Below, one piece after another: positions 50,946-61,200 of a stretch of DNA of 64,000 bases (its first letter is position 1; each line of letters opens with the position of its first letter). The DNA comes from JAEUIE01 sp046350055. GTDB lineage: Bacteria; Planctomycetota; Planctomycetia; Gemmatales; HRBIN36. The stretch lies in assembly GCA_046350055.1 (NCBI GenBank), contig JAXMBC010000001.1, forward strand, positions 4,588,001 to 4,652,000. Direction: 5' to 3'. The notes beneath the pieces were generated by a model. That model made no database searches and had not been told where the DNA came from. It saw nothing but the letters and a program-made list of their open reading frames with translations. The position numbers and the translations under genes were made by a program.

Positions 50946-53651
50946 CTACGCCTTCAGCAATTGCCGCAGCACGTAGGGCAGGATGCCGCCGTGCTTGTAG
51001 TATTCGACTTCCTGCGGCGTATCGATTCGCACCGTGGCTGTGAAGGAGGTGCGTTTGCCATCTTTACCTAGGGCCAGCACGATCACCGTCTTACCACTGG
51101 CGAACCCGGTAGCCACGCCCTTGGCGATGCCGTCGATCTCGAACGTCTCTTCGCCAGTGAGCCCGAGGCTCTGGGCGTTCTCGCCAGCGCGGAACTGCAG
51201 TGGCAGCACACCCATCCCCACCAGGTTGCTGCGGTGGATACGCTCGAAGCTCTCGGCAATCACAGCCTTCACGCCTTGCAGCATCGGGCCTTTCGCTGCC
51301 CAGTCGCGGCTCGACCCGGAACCATACTCCTTACCGGCCAAGATAATCGTCGGCGTTCCCGCTTCCTGATACTTCATGGCCGCATCATAGATCGACATCT
51401 GCTCGTTGGTCGGCAGATACCGGCTGACACCACCTTCCACACCGGGGACGAGCAGGTTCTTGAGCCGCACATTGGCGAAGGTGCCGCGAACCATGGCCTC
51501 GTGGTTGCCGCGGCGGGCGCCGTAGCTGTTGAAGTCATCCTTGGAGACGCCATGGTCGAGCAGGTATTTGCCCGCCGGGCTGGTGGCCTTGATGTTGCCG
51601 GCGGGGGAGATGTGATCGGTAGTGATGCTGTCGCCGAGCACTGCGAGCACCCGGGCGTTAGCGATGTCCTTCACCGGCGCTGGCTCCTTGCCCATGCCAT
51701 CGAAGTACGGAGCCTTGCGTACATAGGTAGACTTGGGATCCCATTGGAACAGGTCACCAGCGGGGATTGGCATACCCTTCCACTGCGGCCCGCCATCGAA
51801 TACCTCGGCGTAGCTGTTCTTATACATCTCAGAGGTGATGGAACTCTTGATCGTGTCAGCTACTTCCTTCTGGGTAGGCCAGATATCCTTGAGGTAAACA
51901 GGCTTGCCATCCTTGCCAGTACCGAGAGGCTCGTTATTCATATCGAGGTCGATGCGCCCGGCGAGAGCATATGCCACCACAAGTGGTGGTGACATCAGAT
52001 AATTGGCACGTACCTCGCCATGTACCCGGCCTTCAAAGTTACGATTGCCAGACAGGACCGACACAGCGACAAGGTTCTTGTCTTCAATTTCCTTCGAGAC
52101 AGGCGCTGGCAACGGTCCACTATTGCCAATACAGGTCGCACAGCCATAGCCGACGACGTTGAATTTGAGCTGTTCGAGATAATTCAAGAGACCAGCCTTG
52201 GTCAGATAATCGGTCACAACTTTGGAACCGGGGGCCAGACTAGTCTTCACCCAGGGCTTGGAACTGAGGCCCTTCTCGACTGCCTTCTTCGCCACGATAC
52301 CGGCGGCTAACATGACCGCCGGGTTGCTGGTGTTAGTGCAACTGGTGATAGAGGCGATGACAACGGAGCCATTGTCGAGGTTGCCGCCAGTAACATTGGC
52401 TTGCGAAGCGACGGGAGCTGCCATCTCCAGCGTCGGCTTCTTCGGCTTGGCAGCGGAGAGCATATTGGGCAGCGTGGACTTGAAATTGCTCGCCACATCT
52501 TTCAACAGCACGCGGTCCTGAGGCCGGGAAGGTCCAGCGACACTCGGCTCCACAGTGCTAAGGTCCAGTTCCAGCACATCGGTGTAGCTAGCTTCCGGCG
52601 TAGTTGCATCGTGGAACAACCCTTGAGCCTTGTAGTAGGCTTCCACTAGTGCCACTTGCTCGGCAGGACGACCGGTGAAGCGCAGGTAGTTGAGTGCTTC
52701 AGCATCAACAGGGAAAATGCCACACGTGGCTCCATACTCTGGAGCCATGTTGGCGATGGTAGCCCGATCAGCCAGCGGTAACTCGGCGAGGCCAGGACCG
52801 AAGAACTCGACGAACTTGCCAACGACTCCCTTCTTACGAAGCATCTGGGTGACGGTGAGCACCAGATCGGTGGCGGTTGCTCCTTCCTTGAGCTTTCCCT
52901 TAAGGCGGAAGCCCACCACCTGCGGGATGAGCATGACCACGGGTTGGCCCAGCATCGCCGCCTCAGCCTCGATGCCACCGACTCCCCAGCCAAGCACACC
53001 CAGGCCGTTGATCATAGTGGTGTGCGAATCGGTGCCGACCAGCGTATCGGGGTAAGCTTCGTTCTTCTCGTTGACGAAAACCACGCGGGCCAGGTACTCA
53101 AGATTCACCTGGTGAACGATACCATTCTGCGGCGGTACTACCTTGAAGTTGCGGAACGCTTGCTGGCCCCAGCGAAGGAAGGCATACCGTTCCTGGTTGC
53201 GCTGGAACTCGATGGCGGTGTTCTCAGCCAGTGCTGTTTTGGTCCCGAAGACATCGACCTGAAAGCTGTGATCGATGACAAGTTCGACGGGTTGCAGCGG
53301 ATTGATCTTTTTTGGGTCGCCTCCCATCTTCGCCACGGCATCACGCATGGTCGCGAGATCAACCACGCAGGGTACACCCGTGAAGTCCTGCAAAATCACC
53401 CGGGCTGGGCTGAAGCTAATCTCAGTGTCCGGTTCGGCCTTAGCATCCCACTTTGCGAGAGCTTCGATATCCTGCTTGCGAACGCTCAGACCATTCTCGT
53501 TGCGGAGGAGGTTTTCGAGCAGAATCTTCAGCGAGAAGGGCAGGTTTTTTGCCTGTGGATAGGCCTGGTAGATGGAATCGAGTCGATGGATGGTGTAGTT
53601 TTTATTGTTAGCTTGGAGGGTACTGCGGGAGTTAAACGAATTGCCAGCCAT
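50946..53651 (-). CDS. acnA: Aconitate hydratase
   Basis: This encodes 901 residues, the usual AcnA/IRP-type length. Recognisable parts are RLDSIYQAYPQAKNLPFSLKILLENLLRNE, SFQVDVFGTKTALAENTAIEFQRNQERYAFLRWG, VGTDSHTTMINGLGVLGWGVGGIEAEAAMLGQP, and the 4Fe-4S cysteines in SITSCTNTSNP (about 436) and CATCIGNSGPLP (about 502/505). The C-terminal swivel domain contains YGSGSSRDWAAKGP and ERIHRSNLVGMGVLPLQF. It isomerises citrate to isocitrate in the TCA cycle. It is a single gene. Confidence 0.95.
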   Translation of the reverse strand: MAGNSFNSRSTLQANNKNYTIHRLDSIYQAYPQAKNLPFSLKILLENLLRNENGLSVRKQDIEALAKWDAKAEPDTEISFSPARVILQDFTGVPCVVDLATMRDAVAKMGGDPKKINPLQPVELVIDHSFQVDVFGTKTALAENTAIEFQRNQERYAFLRWGQQAFRNFKVVPPQNGIVHQVNLEYLARVVFVNEKNEAYPDTLVGTDSHTTMINGLGVLGWGVGGIEAEAAMLGQPVVMLIPQVVGFRLKGKLKEGATATDLVLTVTQMLRKKGVVGKFVEFFGPGLAELPLADRATIANMAPEYGATCGIFPVDAEALNYLRFTGRPAEQVALVEAYYKAQGLFHDATTPEASYTDVLELDLSTVEPSVAGPSRPQDRVLLKDVASNFKSTLPNMLSAAKPKKPTLEMAAPVASQANVTGGNLDNGSVVIASITSCTNTSNPAVMLAAGIVAKKAVEKGLSSKPWVKTSLAPGSKVVTDYLTKAGLLNYLEQLKFNVVGYGCATCIGNSGPLPAPVSKEIEDKNLVAVSVLSGNRNFEGRVHGEVRANYLMSPPLVVAYALAGRIDLDMNNEPLGTGKDGKPVYLKDIWPTQKEVADTIKSSITSEMYKNSYAEVFDGGPQWKGMPIPAGDLFQWDPKSTYVRKAPYFDGMGKEPAPVKDIANARVLAVLGDSITTDHISPAGNIKATSPAGKYLLDHGVSKDDFNSYGARRGNHEAMVRGTFANVRLKNLLVPGVEGGVSRYLPTNEQMSIYDAAMKYQEAGTPTIILAGKEYGSGSSRDWAAKGPMLQGVKAVIAESFERIHRSNLVGMGVLPLQFRAGENAQSLGLTGEETFEIDGIAKGVATGFASGKTVIVLALGKDGKRTSFTATVRIDTPQEVEYYKHGGILPYVLRQLLKA

Positions 53652-53803
53652 CGGGGGAAGTCCTGCATGAAAGGTCGTGTGATGTGGCTATCATATGGGG
53701 GACGGAGGCAGGTTGTAGGTCATCGAATCAGCCAAACTGATTGTGCGTTCAGCGATTTGTGTTAGGATGCGATTGCTCAAGGTTTACAACGAAGGAGCGT
53801 GAA

Positions 53804-54517
53804 ATGGACTTCTCTATCCGTTGCGTTCTATGTTGGCTTGGCATGGTGCTCTGCTCGTTTTTTACTTGGGAAGCAAGTGCCTGTTCCTTTCCACAATCGG
53901 AAAAACGTCAGGCCACATCCGATCCCAAAGCGATATTTCGCCAGTACCTTGAAGCGGTTCAAAAGAACGACCTTCAAGCTGCGATAAGGTATTGGGTTCT
54001 CGATGAAGAAAAACCTACGAAAGCTCTCGAAGTCATCGTTGGAATGATGATCTCCATGAGAAAGATTAACCTGGTTGCGGAAAGGAAGCTTGGAGCCCAA
54101 GGACTCAAGGACATTCTCAAAGGCTGGTGGCGAGACGATGTTACCGATGCCGCCATTGATCAAACACGTAAAGATCTCGAGAGCGCTCTCGTCAGGTTGG
54201 AGGGTGACAACGCGGAGTTGATCTTCACCAACCCCCACAATAGACCAACTTTCATGCCAAGCGAAACCATTCACTTTCGCATGGTCAAAGGGCAATGGAA
54301 GCTAGATGCCAACAAAATGTCGGGCCTCAAACCGGGAGACAGCTTCTTTGCCAAAGGTACCTGGGGACCGATGTTTCATGATCAGATGGTGATTATGAAC
54401 GAAGCTTCGGATCTCATGGACCAAGGGACAATCAGGACCAAAAAGGAGTTGGGCGACTTCATCGAAAAAGGCATTAATGCCATGAGAAAGAAACTTGAGG
54501 AAGAACGAGGGAAATGA
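53804..54517 (+). CDS. Secreted hypothetical protein
   Basis: This encodes 237 residues from ATG 53804, with GAAGGAG upstream. Residues 1-26 are a signal peptide (LCWLGMVLCSFFTWEASA-CS), perhaps a lipoprotein with Cys27, although the lipobox is imperfect. The rest is a helix-beta protein (DPKAIFRQYLEAVQKNDLQAAIRYW, GDNAELIFTNPHNRPTFMP, IHFRMVKGQWKLD) resembling NTF2/DUF4878-like single-domain proteins that hold a small ligand. No function is assigned. A promoter gap of about 150 bases precedes it. Confidence 0.65.
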   Translation: MDFSIRCVLCWLGMVLCSFFTWEASACSFPQSEKRQATSDPKAIFRQYLEAVQKNDLQAAIRYWVLDEEKPTKALEVIVGMMISMRKINLVAERKLGAQGLKDILKGWWRDDVTDAAIDQTRKDLESALVRLEGDNAELIFTNPHNRPTFMPSETIHFRMVKGQWKLDANKMSGLKPGDSFFAKGTWGPMFHDQMVIMNEASDLMDQGTIRTKKELGDFIEKGINAMRKKLEEERGK

Positions 54518-54642
54518 CTGGAATGTCGTATTAGACATTACTTTCCAGTTCCCCCTTGCTACTCCGCTGCCGCGTCCTACATTAGCTGTTCCGCCAGATT
54601 GGCGGTTTTCGTATTCTTCCGCGTTTGGAATAGGGTTGCGTC

Positions 54643-54900
54643 ATGGGAATGCAGTGTGCCATTACCGGCAAGAAGCCATCACTGGGCCATCAGATTACCC
54701 GTCGCGGTAAGGCCAAATACCTGGGCGGTATCGGCAAAAAGGTGACCGGTATCAGTCGCCGCAAGTTCAAACCCAATCTTCAAAAGATTCGTATCGAAGT
54801 AGACGGCCAGGTGAAACGCGTTCGGGTCAGCGTCAAGGCTATCAAGTCTGGCCTAGTCAAACGCCCAACTGTTCGCAAGGCTTTCACAATCGCCAAGTAA
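54643..54900 (+). CDS. rpmB: Ribosomal protein L28
   Basis: This encodes 85 residues: MGMQCAITGKKPSLGHQITRR, then ISRRKFKPNLQKIRIEV and VKAIKSGLVKRPT. The CxxTGK-P start and the KRRFxPNLQ motif identify bL28. A second in-frame ATG two codons on (MQC) could be the true start. Its stop lies seven bases before gatC, so the gene starts the rpmB-gatC-gatA group. Confidence 0.93.
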   Translation: MGMQCAITGKKPSLGHQITRRGKAKYLGGIGKKVTGISRRKFKPNLQKIRIEVDGQVKRVRVSVKAIKSGLVKRPTVRKAFTIAK

Positions 54901-54907
54901 TCTCTCC

Positions 54908-55195
54908 ATGGCCGTCAGCGCTAACGATATTCGCTGGGTTGCTCATCTGGCTCGGCTGGAATTTGCCGAGTCAGAATTGGCGCATTTCACTGATCAATTC
55001 AACAACATCCTCAAGTATGTTGATCAGTTACGATCGGTTCCCACCGAAGGGGTGGAACCACTTGCTCATGCTCTCCCCATCCATAATTGTTTTCGCGAGG
55101 ACGTGGTATCCACATCCTTGCCACGCGACGAAGCTCTCGCCAATGCTCCTGATAAGCGTGGCGAATTCTACGGCGTACCTGCCGTCCTCGATTAG
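54908..55195 (+). CDS. gatC: Aspartyl/glutamyl-tRNA amidotransferase subunit C
   Basis: This encodes 95 residues: VSANDIRWVAHLARLEFAESEL, HFTDQFNNILKYVDQL, VEPLAHALPIHNCFREDVV and EFYGVPAVLD. These are the GatC signatures; the protein wraps around GatA and GatB to stabilise the complex that makes Gln-tRNA or Asn-tRNA from the mischarged acid form. It sits 7 bases after rpmB and 9 bases before gatA. Confidence 0.95.
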   Translation: MAVSANDIRWVAHLARLEFAESELAHFTDQFNNILKYVDQLRSVPTEGVEPLAHALPIHNCFREDVVSTSLPRDEALANAPDKRGEFYGVPAVLD

Positions 55196-55204
55196 GCACC
55201 ATCC

Positions 55205-56665
55205 ATGCAATTACACCAGCGCACGGCGAGCGAACTGCTCTTGGAAATGGAGCGGGGGTCGCTTACCGCAGTCGAACTTACACGCACCTGCCTCGATCAG
55301 GTTAAACGCAACGATGGCCAGATAAATGCGTTCTTGCGTTGCGATGAGGAGTCCATCCTTTCACAAGCTGAAGCAGTCGATGCCAAACGCCAGCGTGGAG
55401 AAAAGCTTGGCAAGCTGGCAGGCATACCCGTCGCCCTCAAAGACAACATGTGCGTCAAGGGGCAAAAGACGACCTGTGCCAGCAAAATCCTGGAGAACTT
55501 CGTCCCCCCCTACTCTGCCCATGTGGTGGAACGTCTGCAGCAGGAAGATGCCGTACTGTTTGGCAAGTGCAACCTCGACGAGTTCGCCATGGGCTCGTCC
55601 ACCGAGAACAGCGCCTTCCAGAAGACGAGCAACCCGTGGAACGCCAGTTACACACCCGGCGGCAGTTCGGGTGGCTCGGCGGCAGCGGTGGCTGCCTGCA
55701 TGACGCCCCTTTCGCTGGGGAGCGATACTGGTGGATCCATCCGCCAGCCGGCCAGTTTCTGTGGTATCGCTGGCATGAAGCCGACCTATGGCCGTGTCTC
55801 GCGGTATGGTCTGGTGGCGTTTGCCAGTTCGCTCGACCAGATCGGCCCGTTCAGTCGTGACCTGCGTGACCAGGCGTTACTGCTCGAAGTCATCGCAGGA
55901 CATGATTCTCGAGATAGCACCAGTGTCGATGAAAAGGTGCCTGGATATGTCGCGGAGTTGGATCAGCCAATCAGCGGACTAACCATAGGTGTGCCGAACG
56001 AGTTTTTCCAGAAGGGACTCGACTCTGAAGTTGAGACTGCAGTGAGAACTGCGCTAAAGACCTATGAAGCTCGCGGAGCGAAGCTGAAGCCCATCTCCCT
56101 GCCAAACACGGATTACGCAGTTGCGGTGTACTACCTGGTAGCAACAGCCGAAGCTTCCAGCAACCTGGCACGCTACGACGGTGTGCACTATGGCTACCGG
56201 ACCAGGCAGTTCGACAGCATGATCCATATGTACAGCCGCAGCCGAGGTGAAGGATTTGGCAAGGAAGTGCAGCGTCGCATTATGCTGGGTACCTATGCCC
56301 TCAGCAGCGGGTACTACGATGCCTATTACAAAAAGGCCCTGCAAGTGCGGCGGCTTATCAAAAACGACTTTGATGCCGCATTCCGTCAATGCGATGTCAT
56401 CATTGGACCAGTTACTCCGACAGCAGCCTTCAAGATCGGGGAGAAGAGTGACAACCCGCTGGCGATGTATCTTTCCGACATCTACACCATCAGTTGCAAT
56501 CTGGCAGGAATTGTTGGCCTCAGCATCCCCTGCGGCTTCACGTCAGCCGGGCTGCCCATCGGCCTTCAGCTCCTTGGCAAGGAATTTGATGAGTCCAAAG
56601 TACTCCGCGTCGGCCGAATGTTTGAACGCGAGACGGATTGGCATCTGAAGCGACCAACTATTTAG
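55205..56665 (+). CDS. gatA: Aspartyl/glutamyl-tRNA amidotransferase subunit A
   Basis: This encodes 486 residues. The amidase-signature triad is Lys79 (GIPVALKDNMC), Ser154 (YTPGGSSGGSAAAVAA) and nucleophile Ser178 (GSDTGGSIRQPASFCG). It releases ammonia from glutamine or asparagine and channels it to GatB. Typical late motifs are GPVTPTAAFKIGEK, YTISCNLAGIVGLSIPCGF and PIGLQLLGKEFDE. It is followed by a composite repeat before gatB. Confidence 0.95.
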   Translation: MQLHQRTASELLLEMERGSLTAVELTRTCLDQVKRNDGQINAFLRCDEESILSQAEAVDAKRQRGEKLGKLAGIPVALKDNMCVKGQKTTCASKILENFVPPYSAHVVERLQQEDAVLFGKCNLDEFAMGSSTENSAFQKTSNPWNASYTPGGSSGGSAAAVAACMTPLSLGSDTGGSIRQPASFCGIAGMKPTYGRVSRYGLVAFASSLDQIGPFSRDLRDQALLLEVIAGHDSRDSTSVDEKVPGYVAELDQPISGLTIGVPNEFFQKGLDSEVETAVRTALKTYEARGAKLKPISLPNTDYAVAVYYLVATAEASSNLARYDGVHYGYRTRQFDSMIHMYSRSRGEGFGKEVQRRIMLGTYALSSGYYDAYYKKALQVRRLIKNDFDAAFRQCDVIIGPVTPTAAFKIGEKSDNPLAMYLSDIYTISCNLAGIVGLSIPCGFTSAGLPIGLQLLGKEFDESKVLRVGRMFERETDWHLKRPTI

Positions 56666-56667
56666 GA

Positions 56668-56785
56668 CCGGCTCTTTAGGCCGGCAGCGGGGCCACGCGA
56701 TGATCGCAAGGCTACTGCAAGATTGATAATGATTTGTACTTGGTGTTGAGTATTCGCGCGATCCTGCCCCCGGCTTGAAGAGCCG
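56668..56785. repeat. Composite inverted repeat (BIME-like), type 3
   Basis: A hairpin CCGGC-TCTTTAG-GCCGG lies at 56668-56684 and a related inverted one, CGGCT-TGAAG-AGCCG, at 56771-56785. The outer flanks also match in inverse (GGACCGGCTCTT against CCGGCTTGAAGAGCC-type text). About 90 bases separate them. It sits in the gatA-gatB gap, where it could affect transcript read-through. Confidence 0.6.
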
Positions 56786-56805
56786 AGGGCTAAATGAGGC
56801 ACCAG

Positions 56806-58275
56806 ATGTCCCCCACCCCTTATCGCATCGTTGTTGGCCTGGAAGTGCATGTCCAACTGCTCACCCAGAGCAAACTGTTCTGTGGCTGCACGACCAAGTT
56901 TGGCCTGCCACCCAACACAGCCACCTGCCCCATTTGCATCGGCATGCCAGGCGTGCTGCCGGTGATGAACCGCAAAGCGTTTGAACTGGGCATGAAGGCG
57001 GCGCTCGCACTCAACTGCACTATCGCCCGCCATACCAAGTGGGACCGCAAGAACTACTATTACCCCGATCTGCCCAAGAATTACCAGATCAGTCAGTACG
57101 ACCAGCCAATGAGCGCCAACGGTCATCTCGAAATCACTACCGAAACCGGCACCAAGAAGATTGGCATTGAACGGGCCCACCTCGAGGAAGATGCTGGCAA
57201 GATGCTTCATGATGAATCTGGACAGGGCAAGGACACTATGGTGGATCTGAACCGGGCCGGAACGCCGCTGCTGGAAATTGTCTCCAAGCCTCACATCAAC
57301 AACAGTGACGAGGTACGAGCCTACCTGGAAGAGATGCGCCTGCTGCTGCGTGAGCTTGGCGTTTCTGATTGCGAAATGCAGGAAGGCAGCTTGCGTGTCG
57401 ATGCCAATGTAAACGTCAACTTCGAGGTCGATGGCATCAAAGTGGCTACGCCGATTGTTGAAGTGAAAAACGTCAACAGCATCAGTGCGGTCGAACGTGC
57501 GGTGAACTACGAAGCAGAGAGGCAGTATCATCAGTATCAGGTCGACAAGATCACAATGAACCCGTCCAACAAGGTGACGGCCAAATGGATAGATGAACAA
57601 GGTCGTACTGAAGTGCTTCGTCGCAAGGAGGAAGCAGCCGATTACCGCTACTTCCCCGAGCCGGACCTTGTGACCGTGGAAGTGGACGACGCCTGGCTCA
57701 ACCGGGTAAAGGAGAGCCTGGGTGAACTCCCGAGTGAGCGACGCAGCCGATACATGAAGGAAATGCAACTGCCCGAGACCGCTGCCAGACAGCTGGTCAG
57801 CAACGGACGGGCTTTCTCCGAATACTTCGAAGCAGTGGCAAAAGCTGCCGGAGATGCCAAGGCTGCCAGCAACTGGTGCCTGAACCAGGTGTCAGCTCTG
57901 CTGAATGAAAAGGGGCAGACGATCGCTGAGTTCCCACTCACCGCTGATCGGCTCGGTTCGCTTCTGGTGCTGATCAAGAAATACAACATCAACATGGCCC
58001 GCAGCCGCGAGGCATTTCAGCAACTGCTCGAGGGTAGCGATACCGCCGAGGCCATCGTCAAGAAGATGGGCCTGGATGTGACCTTCGACCCCGCCCAACT
58101 CCGCGACATGGTGAAACGCTCCATCGCCGGCAACGCCAAAGCCGTCGCCGACCTCAAGGCGGGCAAGGGCAAAGCCGCCGATGCCCTGCTAGGCCCGGTC
58201 ATGAAGGAGACGAAGGGGAAGGCCCCGATGGACCTGGTGCGGCAATTGTTAGACGAGGAACTGGCAAAAGTCTAA
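56806..58275 (+). CDS. gatB: Aspartyl/glutamyl-tRNA amidotransferase subunit B
   Basis: This encodes 489 residues from ATG 56806 (GAGG upstream); an ATG 12 bases earlier is also possible. PYRIVVGLEVHVQLLTQSKLFCGC, PPNTATCPICIGMPGVLPVMN (zinc cysteines) and RKNYYYPDLPKNYQISQYDQPM identify GatB. VDLNRAGTPLLEIVSKPH and EMQEGSLRVDANVNV complete the catalytic cradle, and the C-terminal YqeY/GatB tail ends in VRQLLDEELAKV. It phosphorylates and amidates the tRNA-bound acid. It works with GatA and GatC encoded upstream. Confidence 0.95.
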   Translation: MSPTPYRIVVGLEVHVQLLTQSKLFCGCTTKFGLPPNTATCPICIGMPGVLPVMNRKAFELGMKAALALNCTIARHTKWDRKNYYYPDLPKNYQISQYDQPMSANGHLEITTETGTKKIGIERAHLEEDAGKMLHDESGQGKDTMVDLNRAGTPLLEIVSKPHINNSDEVRAYLEEMRLLLRELGVSDCEMQEGSLRVDANVNVNFEVDGIKVATPIVEVKNVNSISAVERAVNYEAERQYHQYQVDKITMNPSNKVTAKWIDEQGRTEVLRRKEEAADYRYFPEPDLVTVEVDDAWLNRVKESLGELPSERRSRYMKEMQLPETAARQLVSNGRAFSEYFEAVAKAAGDAKAASNWCLNQVSALLNEKGQTIAEFPLTADRLGSLLVLIKKYNINMARSREAFQQLLEGSDTAEAIVKKMGLDVTFDPAQLRDMVKRSIAGNAKAVADLKAGKGKAADALLGPVMKETKGKAPMDLVRQLLDEELAKV

Positions 58276-61200
58276 GGCGACTGATTCCGTGGCATGCTCT
58301 CCATCGGCAGGCCCATTTCACGTACGTTGAGGTTGGCCGCTTCACGCAAGCCAAAATCAGTACTTTCCCACTCCGCCATCGGCGTCTGGCGGAGAAGACC
58401 TTGCAGCGGCACCTGCTTCACGATCTGGGCCTGCTCGTCGTCGCTGCCCCATGTGTCGCCCCAAAGATTAGCGTCATAGAGCGTGGCTGTTGCTTCGCCG
58501 AGTTGCTGCGTGGCCAGCATCGTGCCTGAAGCAGATAGATAGATATTGCGTTTGCCCTGCCAGAGCAGCTTGCGTTTGAGCTCCCCTTCACTCTGCTGGG
58601 TTTCGATGCGCACCAGCGGCTGCATTTCGCTGCTGGCCAGGATCGACTGGTTGATCACACAGCGGAGAGCACCAAGCTGTGGCATTGCTGTGGTGGCTCG
58701 CAACTGCAGAATGCCTCGACTCCCATAACAGGTACAGCGGTCCAGTTGAACCTGGGCAGGCTCATTGGGCATGCTCATATCTCCACGATTACCTTCCACA
58801 AGGAGGAGGGTGCCATCGAGGGCGATGCCTGTCTGGAGTAATTGCAACTGGAAGGGCCTACTGGTTTGCACATGAAGCAATTGACCATTGCCACGGACGA
58901 GCGAATCAGTGCAATCGAGCCGGGCAGCCCCGGCACGAAGGGTCTTGTTGCTACCCGGCATATTACCGGCCGGTTCGCTGATAGTGTAGACGGTGGTTGT
59001 CAGTTCACTGTTGCCTTTCAGAGTGATGATGGCGTCTTTCAGTCGGCATTTGCCCATACCAGTGATATTGAGAAGAGACAACGCCTTGGCAGTATCACGG
59101 AGAGGCTCCATGCGGACTTTGATGTTCTCAATACTCAGTTCGCCATCGTGGAGGCGGAAGAGCTGAGTTTCTCCATCAGGGCCGGCAACGGTGTCACGGT
59201 GGAATGCGAGTTCGGGTTGAAACCCTTCGCCAGCTTTCAGAATGATCTTGCTATTCCCCAACTCCGTTGGCTTGACTGCCACGGTGCCGTGCAGATGTAC
59301 CTCGATGATGGTCTCTTCTTCGTCTGTGATTGTTCCGATGGCGCTATTGAGAGTGGAATAAGCCCCCTGCTCTTCACCTCGGCCATCGACAATAAGAGTG
59401 CGGGTTTTCTTTGTAGATGTCTCGCTCGACTCCTTAGCAATAGCATTCGCCAGTTGCAACTTCTGGCCGAGTAAGGCAGTGGGACCGGTGGTGGAATAAT
59501 CGGCTTTGAGGGCGAGCGCGGTCACATTGCGAGTTTCAAGATAGCGCTGCCAGGGACGCATTTCCAGCCAGGGGGAGCGGGTGGTAAAGGCTGTGCCCTC
59601 ATCCCGGCAGCGGCTGAGAGCCGTGCGAATCTGTCGCCATTCCCGGGCAATGACATCGCGAGTAGCGGTGGGACGTTGCCAGGCGGCGTACGTGTTTACA
59701 CGGTGAAACAGGGTTTCCGTGCTTTGCAGATCAACTGGTGTATTCTCTTCCATCACCAGCCAGATGGGGTCGTCTGCAGAACTGCCAGTCAGCTTACTGA
59801 ACAGTGTGCGTTCCAATTCCAGGTGGATAGGCATTTTGCCTGCGACTTTAAAACATGCATCGCTAGGCATGCTGATGGCTGACTGCCTGATACTGACGAG
59901 ACGTTTCTGATTCGATTGTGCCAGTGCAGGCATCACTACGAACTGATACTGCGGTCCAACACAACATTCCTCCATCAGGAAGTACGCCGGGGCTTCAAGA
60001 GTGGTGCCGATACCACTGGAAGGATTCCAGAGGACGCCTTTGAATTCGAGGCTGGCTGCCTGAGTAGAGTCGATGCCTTTGACGACTTTGACGAACGAGG
60101 CCGGTGTGGTGGAACGCAGTATCGAGGAAGAGCCGGACAGCCGAATAAACTCGCATCGTTCACAAGTAAGCTGAGCCGGCGGATGGATAGCTATTCCAGT
60201 AGCATCCTGACCGCTGATTTCCAGCTTGAGATCCACAAGATGGAGCGCCCCAGTAACCACTTCCAAGAGCGAGGCATCGGCTTTGTCCGCCAATCGCAAA
60301 GTTACCGAGGCAGTACCCAGAGGCCTAATCGTCCAGTCGCCAGCAGCGATCAGTAGTGGCGCAGTGGCACGTACCTCGTACTGAGCATTCTTCAGATAGA
60401 TGGTCCCGCCCTGCGGTCGCTTCAGAGCAGCGATCAGATCCTCTACCGACTCAATTTCCAAACGGAGTGGTGCATCGCTGGAAGTAGTGTTGCTGCTGCT
60501 GGCAACCGTGCTCGGCTCCACCTTGATCGGGCTTTGATATTTAGCGATGATGCTGTTGCGGTCAGTCGCACGTGGTGCAGAGCCACTGAATATATCCCAG
60601 CTAATGACACCCAAAGCAAGAAACAGTATGCCTAGCACTGGCAGATACCAGGGCAGCGCATTCTCATCGTTGATGGGCTTTTTCTGAAGCAGTATGACCG
60701 TACTGGGTGACTGCAGTTGTTGCAGATCACGAACTAATTCATCAGCCTGCTGGTAGCGGTCTTCCGGTTTCTTGGCGAGCATCTTGCTCAGGATCTGCAC
60801 AAGGCCTGCGGGCACCTCCGGGTTCAGTGTCCGCGGATCTGCAGGTAGTTCCATCTGATGTGATTGCAGCTTGCGAGCAGCGGTGCCTTCGGGAACAGGA
60901 GGTACTCCGGTAACAGCATGGTAAAAGGTGCAACCGAGAGAATAGATATCGCTGCGGACATCAGCCCGGCGAGGATCGATGGCCTGCTCCGGCGAGAGAT
61001 AGTCAAATGTGCCCAGGGTAGCACCGGACTGCGTTAAGGCTGCACTATCCTCACTCAGTTGATTACGAGCGAGACCGAGATCCACCAGTTTGAGCTTGCC
61101 CTGTGTATTAATCACCAGGTTGCTCGGTTTGATATCGCGATGTATCACACCCCGGGCAGCAGTATGGGCCAGCCCCGATGCAGCCTGACTGAGATACTTG

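Noticed and set aside
56662..57768. 368-codon minus-strand frame
   Set aside because: It is antisense to gatB, whose identity is certain.
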